From Zoogloeaceae bacterium (GTDB taxonomy: Bacteria; Pseudomonadota; Gammaproteobacteria; Burkholderiales; Rhodocyclaceae), in contig SSSX01000486.1 of assembly GCA_015657735.1 (NCBI GenBank), positions 1-17,158 of the forward strand: DNA of 17,158 nt, written 5' to 3'. The notes under the pieces were generated by a model, which saw only the letters and a program-made list of their open reading frames with translations, made no database searches and was not told where the DNA came from. Within the stretch, counting starts at the first letter, position 1. Each line of letters begins with the position of its first letter. Shown one piece after another: positions 9,199 to 15,274 of the stretch. Made by a program: the position numbers and the translations under genes.

Positions 9199-9218
9199 GC
9201 GCGCGCAACTGCGCGCGC
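9199..9218 (+). repeat. Perfect inverted repeat between rodA and rlpA
   Basis: GCGCGCGCA and TGCGCGCGC form a perfect 9-bp inverted repeat around AC, starting 4 nt after the rodA stop and ending 19 nt before the rlpA ATG at 9238. The RNA could form a very stable hairpin (with a slightly wider loop). It has no U-tract, so it is not a standard terminator. It may slow transcription, protect the upstream mRNA or tune rlpA expression. Confidence 0.55.
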
Positions 9219-9224
9219 CCGAAC

Positions 9225-9228
9225 AGGA
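9225..9228 (+). promoter_or_regulatory. Ribosome-binding site that decides the rlpA start
   Basis: AGGA at 9225-9228 directly abuts an ATG at 9229, too close for initiation there. It stands 9 nt before the in-frame ATG at 9238, which is a workable spacing. I therefore place the rlpA start at 9238, three codons downstream of the longest possible frame. Confidence 0.6.
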
Positions 9229-9237
9229 ATGAGCGTC

Positions 9238-10266
9238 ATGACCCCTGTAGCGATGTTCCGTCGCGCCGGCCTGCTGCCCGCGCTGTTGTGTAGTGCCCTG
9301 ATGCTGGCCGGTCCGGCCGCTGCCGCCCAGGAGCCGGTCGCGTCCGATGGCGCGGTGCCGTCGTCGAACACCGGCCTGCGCCCGGCGTCCCGCTACAAGT
9401 TCGTCGACGGCGTCTTCAAGAACGACGTGCGGCCGGATGAGCCGGCCGCCGGCGACGAAGTCGCCGACCCCGCCCGTCTCCCCAGAAACGACTATTCCCT
9501 GCAGGGCTCGATGTCGTCCGGTGGCGGGCTCGTACGCGAGCAGGGCGTCGCCAGCTGGTATGGCAAGATGTTCCACGGCCGCAAGACTTCCAGCGGCGAC
9601 ACCTACGACATGTACGCGATGACCGCGGCCCACCCGAGCCTGCCGATCCCGAGCTACGTGCGCGTCACCAATCTGGCTAACGGCCGCTCGGCCGTGGTGC
9701 GGGTGAACGACCGTGGCCCCTTCCATCCGGGCCGCATCATCGATCTCTCCTACGCTGCCGCCTACAAGCTCGGCTATGTGGATCAGGGGCAGGCCAGCGT
9801 CGAGGTGGCGCTGGTGCTGCCCGAAGAGGTGGCCTTCGTCCAGCCGGGCCGACCGGTGCCGCCGATCCGCCGGGCGAAGGCGCCGCTCGCGCAGCCGCCG
9901 GTGGCGGCGCGTGCGCAGCCCGAACCGGTTGCGGTGGCGGCCAGCGAGGCGGCGCCGCGTCCGGCCGTCGTCGAGCCGGTCGCCGTCGCTGCCCTTGCGA
10001 ATCCGGCGCCTGTCCGTGCGGCGGACAAATCGGGCGGCGAAGTCTTTCTGCAGCTCGGGGTTTTTGGCACGGCCGGCATGGCCGAGCAGTTCAAGGGCTT
10101 TGTCGAGCACGAACTGAAGTGGCTCAAGGAGTCGGTGTCGGTGCTGGCGTCCGGCGGCAAGTATCGTCTTGAACTCGGCCCTTTCACCTCGGCCCCCGAG
10201 GCGCGTTCGATCGCCGAGCGCATCGCCACGACGCTCAAGCTGAAGCCCTTCGTCGTTCAGCGCTAG
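9238..10266 (+). CDS. rlpA: RlpA-family septal lytic transglycosylase with SPOR domain
   Basis: RlpA cleaves glycan strands lacking stem peptides, mainly at division sites. From the chosen start the product is 342 residues. A Sec signal peptide covers about 1-30 (AGPAAAA before QEPV). The double-psi beta-barrel domain spans about 103-193, with ASWYGKMFHG, AMTAAH and RVNDRGPF. A Pro/Ala/Val-rich linker follows (about 205-262), then a C-terminal SPOR domain (about 267-340) that binds denuded septal glycans. Two points are unusual. No lipobox is visible (Cys18 follows ALL, inside the hydrophobic core), so the protein is probably secreted rather than lipidated. The acidic residue recalled as Glu120 in the Pseudomonas enzyme is Asp121 here; the other family acid and histidine (Asp124, His132) are present. 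It is the last gene of the rod operon. Confidence 0.94.
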   Translation: MTPVAMFRRAGLLPALLCSALMLAGPAAAAQEPVASDGAVPSSNTGLRPASRYKFVDGVFKNDVRPDEPAAGDEVADPARLPRNDYSLQGSMSSGGGLVREQGVASWYGKMFHGRKTSSGDTYDMYAMTAAHPSLPIPSYVRVTNLANGRSAVVRVNDRGPFHPGRIIDLSYAAAYKLGYVDQGQASVEVALVLPEEVAFVQPGRPVPPIRRAKAPLAQPPVAARAQPEPVAVAASEAAPRPAVVEPVAVAALANPAPVRAADKSGGEVFLQLGVFGTAGMAEQFKGFVEHELKWLKESVSVLASGGKYRLELGPFTSAPEARSIAERIATTLKLKPFVVQR

Positions 10267-10280
10267 CGCCCGGGTGGTGT

Positions 10281-10321
10281 TGCAATATCGTGCATGATGT
10301 TGCGTCTGTGCAATATGCACA
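10281..10321. repeat. Direct repeat and palindrome downstream of rlpA (possible operator)
   Basis: TGCAATAT occurs at 10281-10288 and again at 10309-10316. The second copy lies within a perfect odd palindrome, TGTGCA-ATA-TGCACA (10307-10321). The first copy is followed by a related but imperfect GTGCA. This AT-rich patch stands out in GC-rich surroundings and lies just upstream of the candidate promoter for the 70-codon gene. A regulator-binding site is plausible but unproven. Confidence 0.4.
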
Positions 10322-10339
10322 ATTCTAGACAAATATCAA

Positions 10340-10368
10340 GGAACTTGTGCACCCGGTGGCTATACTGA
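10340..10368 (+). promoter_or_regulatory. Candidate ECF-sigma (RpoE-like) promoter of the two small genes
   Basis: GGAACTT at 10340-10346 matches the RpoE-type -35 consensus exactly. ACTGA at 10364-10368, after a 17-bp spacer, resembles the TCTGA -10 of RpoE promoters such as the one recalled for rpoH. A TATACT hexamer (10361-10366) overlaps it, but nothing resembling TTGACA lies 16-18 bp upstream, so a sigma70 reading is weaker. The implied start site leaves a leader of roughly 15-20 nt before the 70-codon gene. Confidence 0.4.
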
Positions 10369-10390
10369 CGGCAACCAAAGGGAGGACATC

Positions 10391-10603
10391 ATGAGCTTCA
10401 TCGATTCGCCCATCAGCCGTTGCGAAGCCGTTCGCGAAATGGTTCTGACTGACCAGACCCAGCGCCAGTGCGCCGCCGAGCATGAGTGCCCGCCAGGCCG
10501 TCATTGTCCGCTTGACGGTTGTTTTGCCGAGATTTCCGGCGTTACCGAGGAGGCGAGCCGGGCTGAGCTGGCGGCTGCCGAGGCGGCCCGCAGCCAGCGC
10601 TGA
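10391..10603 (+). CDS. Small Cys-rich protein of unknown function (70 aa)
   Basis: I do not recognise this gene. Coding is well supported: a near-ideal Shine-Dalgarno (AAGGGAGGA at 10378-10386) stands 4 nt before the ATG, and the stop is only 4 nt from the next gene. The 70-residue product has no signal peptide or membrane segment, so it is probably cytosolic. It has five cysteines (11, 27, 33, 39, 44). The last four lie in one short stretch (Cx5Cx5Cx4C, containing ECPPGRHCPLDGCF), which could bind a metal ion or be redox-active. The C-terminus is an Ala/Glu/Arg helix. A possible ECF-sigma promoter lies just upstream, which would suit a stress-induced small protein. Confidence 0.72.
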   Translation: MSFIDSPISRCEAVREMVLTDQTQRQCAAEHECPPGRHCPLDGCFAEISGVTEEASRAELAAAEAARSQR

Positions 10604-10607
10604 GGCC

Positions 10608-10829
10608 ATGGCCAACCGAACGCTCGGGACGCGTCAGAAACTGGTTTTCCGGGGGCCGGAAAAGGGCGTTGCAAAAACGCCACGGAACCCGTTCGTCGTG
10701 CCCGCGCTGCAGCGCAAGGCCGGTCCGCACGAGCAAACGCCGGGCGGCAAGCGACAGGCCGAAAAACGCGCGCTGGCCCGGCAGTTGCAAAAACTGCCCG
10801 GAGCGCGTTCGGGCGGGTCTGGCAGCTAG
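10608..10829 (+). CDS. Small basic protein of unknown function (73 aa)
   Basis: The ATG at 10608 is preceded by GAGG at 10602-10605 and lies 4 nt after the stop of the 70-codon gene, so the two are probably one transcript and coupled. A longer in-frame start exists at 10482 but would overlap the upstream gene, so I prefer 10608. The 73-residue product is strongly basic, with RNPFVVPALQRKAGPHE in the middle, a Lys/Arg/Ala helix after it and a Gly/Ser tail. It looks like a small nucleic-acid- or ribosome-associated protein, but that is only an impression from charge. Two stem-loops with an identical 11-nt core lie inside the coding sequence. The stop codon overlaps the parB stop on the other strand. 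Confidence 0.6.
   Translation: MANRTLGTRQKLVFRGPEKGVAKTPRNPFVVPALQRKAGPHEQTPGGKRQAEKRALARQLQKLPGARSGGSGS
10645..10681. repeat. Two adjacent inverted repeats inside the 73-codon gene
   Basis: TTTTCCGG (10645-10652) and CCGGAAAA (10656-10663) form a perfect 8-bp stem with a 3-nt loop. One base later, GGCGTT (10665-10670) and AACGCC (10676-10681) form a 6-bp stem around GCAAA. Neither is followed by a T-run on either strand, so neither is a textbook terminator, although the place between convergent operons is where one would be expected. Confidence 0.5.
10777..10801. repeat. Second GTTGCAAAAAC stem-loop near the end of the 73-codon gene
   Basis: GGCAGTT (10780-10786) pairs with AACTGCC (10792-10798) around the loop GCAAA. 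After one mismatch, CC/GG extend the stem. The core GTTGCAAAAAC (10784-10794) is identical to that at 10668-10678 but is read in a different codon frame, so the match is not explained by repeated amino acids. Confidence 0.5.
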
Positions 10830-11689
10830 CGCAGCTTTTCCAGCAGGCCGTCGAGTTGGTCGAGGTTGCCGAACTGGATCGTCACCGCGCCGGCGCCTTT
10901 CTTGTTGGCCTTGATCTTCACGGTGGCGCCGAGGCGGTCGGCGATCTCCTCTTCCAGACGCAGGATGTCCCGGTCGGGCGCCGGAGCCGGCAGCTTTGCC
11001 TTCGGGTTCAGTTCGTGCTGCACCAGGCGTTCGGCTTCGCGCACCGACAGGCCGCGGGCGGCGATCAGGTTGGCGAGGCCGATCTGGGCGGCGCCGTCGA
11101 GGGGCAGCAGCGCGCGGGCGTGCCCCATGTCGATGTCGCCGGCCATCAGCAGTTCCTGCACCGGCGGCGCCAGTTGCAGCAGGCGCAGCAGGTTTGAGGC
11201 GGCCGGGCGGGAGCGTCCGACGGCATCCGCCGCGGCCTGGTGGGTCATCCCGAATTCGTCGATGAGGCGCTGGATGCCGGCGGCTTCTTCGAGCGGGTTG
11301 AGGTCTTCGCGCTGGATGTTCTCGATCAGCGACATGGCCAGCGCCGCCTCGTCGGGAATCTCCCGCACCAGGCACGGAACCTGGGTCAGCCCGGCGATCG
11401 CGGCGGCGCGCCAGCGGCGTTCGCCGGCGATGATCTCGTAGCGCCGGGCGTCGAAGGCGCCGACCGGCCGCACGAGGATGGGCTGCATGACGCCCTGCGA
11501 CTTGATCGAGGCGGCCAGTTCTTCCAGCGAACCCGGGTCCATGCGCGTGCGCGGCTGGTATTTGCCGGGCTGCAGGTCGCTGGCGCTGAGGTTTTGCAGG
11601 GCGCCGTCGCCGGGGGCGGAGTCGTCGGTGTTGGCGGCCAGCAGGGCGTCGAGTCCGCGGCCGAGGCCTTTGAGTTTGGGAGGTGCCAT
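10826..11689 (-). CDS. parB: Chromosome-partitioning protein ParB
   Basis: ParB is the CTP-dependent clamp that loads at parS sites and stimulates ParA to segregate the origin region. The 287-residue product begins with the ParA-contacting motif KLKGLGRGLDALLA. Its N-terminal CTP-binding domain shows QPRTRM (46-50), GERRWRAA (89-96) and ENIQREDLNPLEEA (123-136). The helix-turn-helix lies at about 147-170 (THQAAADAVGRSRPAASNLL). A Pro/Ala-rich linker and the C-terminal dimerisation domain complete it. The frame stays open upstream into parA, but the conserved N-terminus fixes the start at 11689. It lies 8 nt after parA. Its TAG stop falls in a CTAG shared with the convergent 73-codon gene. Confidence 0.97.
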   Translation of the reverse strand: MAPPKLKGLGRGLDALLAANTDDSAPGDGALQNLSASDLQPGKYQPRTRMDPGSLEELAASIKSQGVMQPILVRPVGAFDARRYEIIAGERRWRAAAIAGLTQVPCLVREIPDEAALAMSLIENIQREDLNPLEEAAGIQRLIDEFGMTHQAAADAVGRSRPAASNLLRLLQLAPPVQELLMAGDIDMGHARALLPLDGAAQIGLANLIAARGLSVREAERLVQHELNPKAKLPAPAPDRDILRLEEEIADRLGATVKIKANKKGAGAVTIQFGNLDQLDGLLEKLR

Positions 11690-11697
11690 GGTGGGAT

Positions 11698-12468
11698 TCA
11701 GAGGGTCTTGATCCGCTCGATCATTTCGTTGGCGAAGGCCAGGTAGGCCTGGGCGCCCTTGGCGCTGCGGTCGAAGACGACGCCGGGCAGGCCGTGGCTG
11801 GGGGCTTCGGCCAGGCGGACGTTGCGCGGCACGATGGCCTTGAAGACCTTGTCGCCGAAATGGCTTTCGAGCTGCGCGGAAACCTGCTGCTGGAGCGTCA
11901 CCCGCGGGTCGAACATGACGCGCAGGAGGCCGATGATGGCGAGGTCGCGGTTGAGGTTGGCGTGCACCTTCTTGATCGAGTTGACCAGATCGGACAGGCC
12001 TTCGAGGGCGTAGTACTCGCACTGCATCGGGATGATGACCCCGTGGGCGATGCACAGGCCGTTGAGGGTCAGCAGCGACAGCGACGGCGGGCAGTCGATG
12101 AGGATGAAATCGTATTCGCCGGTGTGCAGCGCGAGGGCGTCGCGCAGACGGTTCTCGCGGCGCTCGAGGCCGACCAGTTCGATTTCGGCGCCGGCCAGGT
12201 CGCGGTTGGCCGGGATCACGTCGTACTGACCGGCGTCGGAGCGGAGGCGGGCCTCGGCGACGGTGGCCAGGCCGACCAGCAGGTGATAGACCGAGCGGGT
12301 GAGGGTGCGCTTGTCGATGCCGCTGCCCATCGTGGCGTTGCCCTGCGGGTCGAGGTCGATCAGCAGCACGCGCTGGCCGGCGGTGGCGAGGCCGGCGGCG
12401 AGGTTGACGCAGGTGGTCGTCTTGCCGACGCCGCCCTTCTGGTTGGCGATGCAGAAAATGCGGGCCAT
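11698..12468 (-). CDS. parA: Chromosome-partitioning ATPase ParA
   Basis: ParA is a DNA-binding ATPase of the MinD/ParA family that forms the gradient ParB complexes follow during segregation. The 256-residue product has the usual chromosomal (small) ParA length, with no N-terminal helix-turn-helix of the plasmid type. It shows the deviant Walker A KGGVGKTT (11-18, signature Lys11), the A' motif DLDPQG (38-43) and Walker B ILIDCPP (122-128). The ATG at 12468 sits only 2 nt after the rsmG stop, so it is read from the mnmG-rsmG-parA-parB transcript. Confidence 0.98.
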   Translation of the reverse strand: MARIFCIANQKGGVGKTTTCVNLAAGLATAGQRVLLIDLDPQGNATMGSGIDKRTLTRSVYHLLVGLATVAEARLRSDAGQYDVIPANRDLAGAEIELVGLERRENRLRDALALHTGEYDFILIDCPPSLSLLTLNGLCIAHGVIIPMQCEYYALEGLSDLVNSIKKVHANLNRDLAIIGLLRVMFDPRVTLQQQVSAQLESHFGDKVFKAIVPRNVRLAEAPSHGLPGVVFDRSAKGAQAYLAFANEMIERIKTL

Positions 12469-12470
12469 GG

Positions 12471-13106
12471 TCAGGTCCGTTTCACGATGATGAGGTGACG
12501 TTCGGCGTCGAGGCCGGGAACCGTCAGGGGAGTGCTGCGTTCGAGCGCGAAGCCGGCCGGGATGCGGGCGATCTCGTCGGCAGGATAAACGCCTTTCATG
12601 GCGAGCAGGCGCGTTGCCGGGCCGGCCAGATGGGCGGTGAGCGTGATGAAGTCGGCCAGGTCGGCGAAGGCGCGGGACACGATGGCGTCCGGCGCCGCCG
12701 GCGCGTAGGCCGGCTGCCAGTTTTCGATGCGGGCGTGGTGGGCGCGGAAGTTGGCGAGCTTGAGTTCGATCCGGGCCTGATTCTGGAAGGTGGCTTTCTT
12801 TTGCACGGTCTCGACCGAATCGACCTGCAGGTCGGGTCGCGCGATGGCCAGCACGATGCCGGGCAGGCCGCCGCCGGAACCGACGTCCACCAGCCGGCCG
12901 ACGCCGGCCAGCTGCGGCAGCACCGACAGCGAATCGAGCAGGTGATGGGTGGCGACCTGGGCCTCGTCGCGGATCGCGGTGAGGTTATAGACCTTGTTCC
13001 ACTTGATCAGCAGGCGCGCGAAGGCGACGAGGGCGCCTTCGGCGCCGGCCGGCAGGTCGACGCCGAGGGCGGCGATGCCGTCATGCAGTGACTGCTCGAT
13101 GCTCAT
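12471..13106 (-). CDS. rsmG: 16S rRNA (guanine527-N7)-methyltransferase
   Basis: RsmG (GidB) methylates N7 of G527 in the 530 loop of 16S rRNA using S-adenosylmethionine. In other bacteria its loss gives low-level streptomycin resistance. The 211-residue product has the family length, the NLTAIRD motif (41-47), the SAM-binding loop VDVGSGGGLPG (73-83) and SRAFA (144-148). The frame remains open far upstream inside mnmG, but the ATG at 13106 gives the conserved N-terminus. It overlaps the mnmG stop in the classic ATGA arrangement (4 nt). No independent Shine-Dalgarno is evident, so translation is probably coupled to mnmG. Confidence 0.97.
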   Translation of the reverse strand: MSIEQSLHDGIAALGVDLPAGAEGALVAFARLLIKWNKVYNLTAIRDEAQVATHHLLDSLSVLPQLAGVGRLVDVGSGGGLPGIVLAIARPDLQVDSVETVQKKATFQNQARIELKLANFRAHHARIENWQPAYAPAAPDAIVSRAFADLADFITLTAHLAGPATRLLAMKGVYPADEIARIPAGFALERSTPLTVPGLDAERHLIIVKRT

Positions 13107-15007
13107 GCGGATTTGGTCTCCGCGCCGCGGGCCAGTTCGCCGCGCTTGAGCCACACCAGCAGCAGCGAGATCGCCGCCGGGGTGATGCCCTGGATGCGGC
13201 CGGCCTGGCCGATGGTTTCGGGCTTGTGCTGGTTGAGGCGCAACTGGACTTCCTTCGACAGGCCGCGGACGGTGGCGTAGTCGAGGTCGGCCGGCAGGCG
13301 GGTGGCTTCGGCGTCCAGCTGGCGGGCGACTTCGTCCTGCTGGCGGTCGATGTAACCCTGGTACTTGGCGGCGATCTCGAGCTGTTCGACCACCTGCGGG
13401 TCGGTTTCGGGGTGTTCGGGCGCGCCGGGCAGGGTCATCAGCGCGGCGTAGCCGACGGCTGGGCGGCGCAGCAGGTCGAAGAAGGAATATTCGCGTTCGA
13501 TGGCTTTGCCGAGCACCGCGGCGGCGGTTTCCGCCGGCACCCGGGCGGGCGTCGCCCAGGTGGCGCGCAGACGGGCGCTCTCGCGCTCGATGGCCTCGCG
13601 CTTGGCGCAGAAGGCGGCCCAGCGCTGGTCGTCGACCAGGCCGAGCCGGCGGCCGGTTTCGGTGAGGCGCAGGTCGGCGTTGTCCTCGCGCAGGCTGAGG
13701 CGGTATTCGGCGCGCGAGGTGAACATCCGGTAGGGCTCGGAAACGCCGCGGGTGATGAGGTCGTCCACCAGCACGCCGAGGTAGGCTTCGTCGCGGCGCG
13801 GGCACCAGGCGTCGTGGCCCTTGACCTGCAGCGCGGCGTTGATGCCGGCCAGCAGGCCCTGGGCGGCGGCTTCCTCGTAGCCGGTGGTGCCGTTGATCTG
13901 GCCGGCGAAGAACAGCCCGCCGATGGATTTGGTCTCGAGGCTGGACTTGAGCTTGCGCGGATCGAAGTAGTCGTACTCGATGGCGTAGCCGGGGCGCAGG
14001 ATGTGGCAGTTCTCGAGGCCGCGGATCGAGCGCACGATGTCGAGCTGGACGTCGAAGGGCAGGCTGGTGGAAATTCCGTTGGGGTAGATCTCGTGGGTGT
14101 CGAGGCCTTCGGGCTCGAGGAAGACGTGGTGGCTGTCCTTGTCGGCGAAGCGGTGGATCTTGTCCTCGATGCTCGGGCAGTAGCGCGGGCCGACGCCTTC
14201 GATCACGCCGGAATACATCGGCGAGCGGTCGAGGTTGGCGCGGATGATGTCGTGGGTGCGGCTGTTGGTGCTGGTGATCCAGCACGGCAGCTGGCGCGGA
14301 TGCCGGGCTGCGCTGCCGAGGAAGCTGAACACCGGCACCGGGTCGTCGCCGGGCTGCACTTCCATCACCGAGAAGTCGATCGTGCGGGCGTCGAGGCGCG
14401 GCGGAGTGCCCGTTTTGAGGCGGCCTTGCGGCAGTGCGAGTTCCTTCAGGCGCTGGCCGAGGCTGATCGCCGGCGGATCGCCGGCGCGGCCGGCGGAGTA
14501 GTTCTGCAGGCCGACGTGGATCAGGCCGTTGAGAAAGGTGCCGGCGGTGAGCACCACCGCGGGCGCTTCGAAGCGCAGGCCGATCTGGGTGACGACGCCG
14601 GTGACCCGGTCGCCGGCCACGGTGAGGTCGTCCACCGCCTGCTGGAACAGCCACAGATTGGGCTGGTTCTCGAGGCGGCGGCGGATCGCCGCCTTGTACA
14701 GCACCCGGTCGGCCTGGGCGCGGGTGGCGCGCACGGCCGGGCCCTTGCTGGCGTTGAGGATGCGGAACTGGATGCCGCCTTCGTCGGTGGCGGCGGCCAT
14801 CGCGCCGCCGAGGGCGTCCACTTCCTTGACCAGATGCCCCTTGCCGATGCCGCCGATGGACGGGTTGCAGCTCATCTGGCCGAGGGTTTCGATGTTGTGG
14901 GTGAGCAGCAGCGTGGCGCACCCGGCCCGCGCCGCGGCCAGCGCGGCCTCGGTGCCGGCGTGGCCGCCGCCGACAACGATCACGTCGAATCGGGTGGGAT
15001 GAAGCAT
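13103..15007 (-). CDS. mnmG: tRNA uridine-5-carboxymethylaminomethyl modification enzyme MnmG
   Basis: MnmG (GidA) is the FAD-dependent partner of MnmE that installs the cmnm5 group on the wobble uridine of several tRNAs. The product from the ATG at 15007 is 634 residues, the usual size. It shows the FAD-binding GGGHAGTEA (13-21), the signature CNPSIGGIGKGHLVKE (47-62, with conserved Cys47), GTFLNGLIHVG, RLKTGTPPRL and the second conserved cysteine in RYCPSIEDK. The C-terminal helical domain (YIDRQQDE, then GITPAAISLLLVWLK) contacts MnmE and tRNA. The frame extends upstream to 15175, but those residues are Arg/Lys/Cys-rich and unlike the family. It is the first gene of the operon. No strong Shine-Dalgarno is visible. 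Confidence 0.98.
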   Translation of the reverse strand: MLHPTRFDVIVVGGGHAGTEAALAAARAGCATLLLTHNIETLGQMSCNPSIGGIGKGHLVKEVDALGGAMAAATDEGGIQFRILNASKGPAVRATRAQADRVLYKAAIRRRLENQPNLWLFQQAVDDLTVAGDRVTGVVTQIGLRFEAPAVVLTAGTFLNGLIHVGLQNYSAGRAGDPPAISLGQRLKELALPQGRLKTGTPPRLDARTIDFSVMEVQPGDDPVPVFSFLGSAARHPRQLPCWITSTNSRTHDIIRANLDRSPMYSGVIEGVGPRYCPSIEDKIHRFADKDSHHVFLEPEGLDTHEIYPNGISTSLPFDVQLDIVRSIRGLENCHILRPGYAIEYDYFDPRKLKSSLETKSIGGLFFAGQINGTTGYEEAAAQGLLAGINAALQVKGHDAWCPRRDEAYLGVLVDDLITRGVSEPYRMFTSRAEYRLSLREDNADLRLTETGRRLGLVDDQRWAAFCAKREAIERESARLRATWATPARVPAETAAAVLGKAIEREYSFFDLLRRPAVGYAALMTLPGAPEHPETDPQVVEQLEIAAKYQGYIDRQQDEVARQLDAEATRLPADLDYATVRGLSKEVQLRLNQHKPETIGQAGRIQGITPAAISLLLVWLKRGELARGAETKSA

Positions 15008-15274
15008 GGGAAACCGGGGGAAGGTGAATCGGGGGAGCAAGATGATACGACCTTGCGCTGCAAAAATACAGCGCCGCGCGTCGCCCCGTTGGCGAAAAAC
15101 GGCGGATTTACAACGGCTTATGCCCTTTTTGCGACGCATCGACGGCGATTCGCCGGGGGCCTCAATGGCCGCCATAATCGGCCGTTAACGACGGACGGGG
15201 AAAGCGGGCCGCAACGACGGCCGCGCAACGCTTCCCGCGTCTTCCTTCCACTGATCGGACAGGTGCATCGATTC
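15008..15274. promoter_or_regulatory. Divergent intergenic region between mnmG and the PAS/GAF protein gene
   Basis: This 267-bp region must hold the promoters of the mnmG operon and of the signalling gene. On the minus strand a -10-like TATCAT lies at 15047-15042, about 35 nt before the mnmG start, but its -35 (TGTATT) is poor. On the plus strand CATAAT at 15173-15178 could be a -10 without a clear -35. Several small palindromes are present: CGGCGA-T-TCGCCG (15143-15155), CGTTAACG (15183-15190), and CCGTT/AACGG (15086-15090 with 15098-15102). I see no DnaA boxes, parS site, RNA gene or convincing small reading frame. Confidence 0.4.
15055..15074. repeat. Inverted repeat upstream of mnmG
   Basis: GCGCTG (15055-15060) and CAGCGC (15069-15074) form a perfect 6-bp inverted repeat around the A-rich centre CAAAAATA. 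It overlaps the place where the -35 of the mnmG operon would lie, so it could be an operator. Chance occurrence is also possible at this length. Confidence 0.35.

Noticed and set aside
9229..9237. rlpA start at the first ATG (9229)
   Set aside because: The AGGA site directly touches this ATG; the ATG at 9238 has workable spacing. The difference is only three residues.
9250..9300. Tat signal in the RlpA N-terminus (MFRRAG)
   Set aside because: Only the twin Arg is present; the following residues do not fit the S-R-R-x-F-L-K pattern and a Sec signal explains the sequence.
7863..9371. Minus-strand frame of 502 codons opposite rodA
   Set aside because: It overlaps three confident genes and is rich in His/Gln/Arg/Asp repeats typical of antisense shadows.
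10645..10663. TTTTCCGG...CCGGAAAA as an intrinsic terminator
   Set aside because: The T and A runs are on the wrong sides of the stem: no T-run follows the hairpin on either strand.
12477..12490. GTTTCACG, half of a parS-like site, at the end of rsmG
   Set aside because: The second half does not match, and the bases encode the conserved IIVKRT end of RsmG.
13107..14921. Extension of the rsmG frame upstream through mnmG
   Set aside because: The upstream part is an out-of-frame reading of mnmG; the conserved RsmG N-terminus starts at 13106.
15008..15274. Replication origin next to mnmG
   Set aside because: No TTATCCACA-type DnaA boxes or AT-rich unwinding stretch is visible, and dnaA is not in the window.
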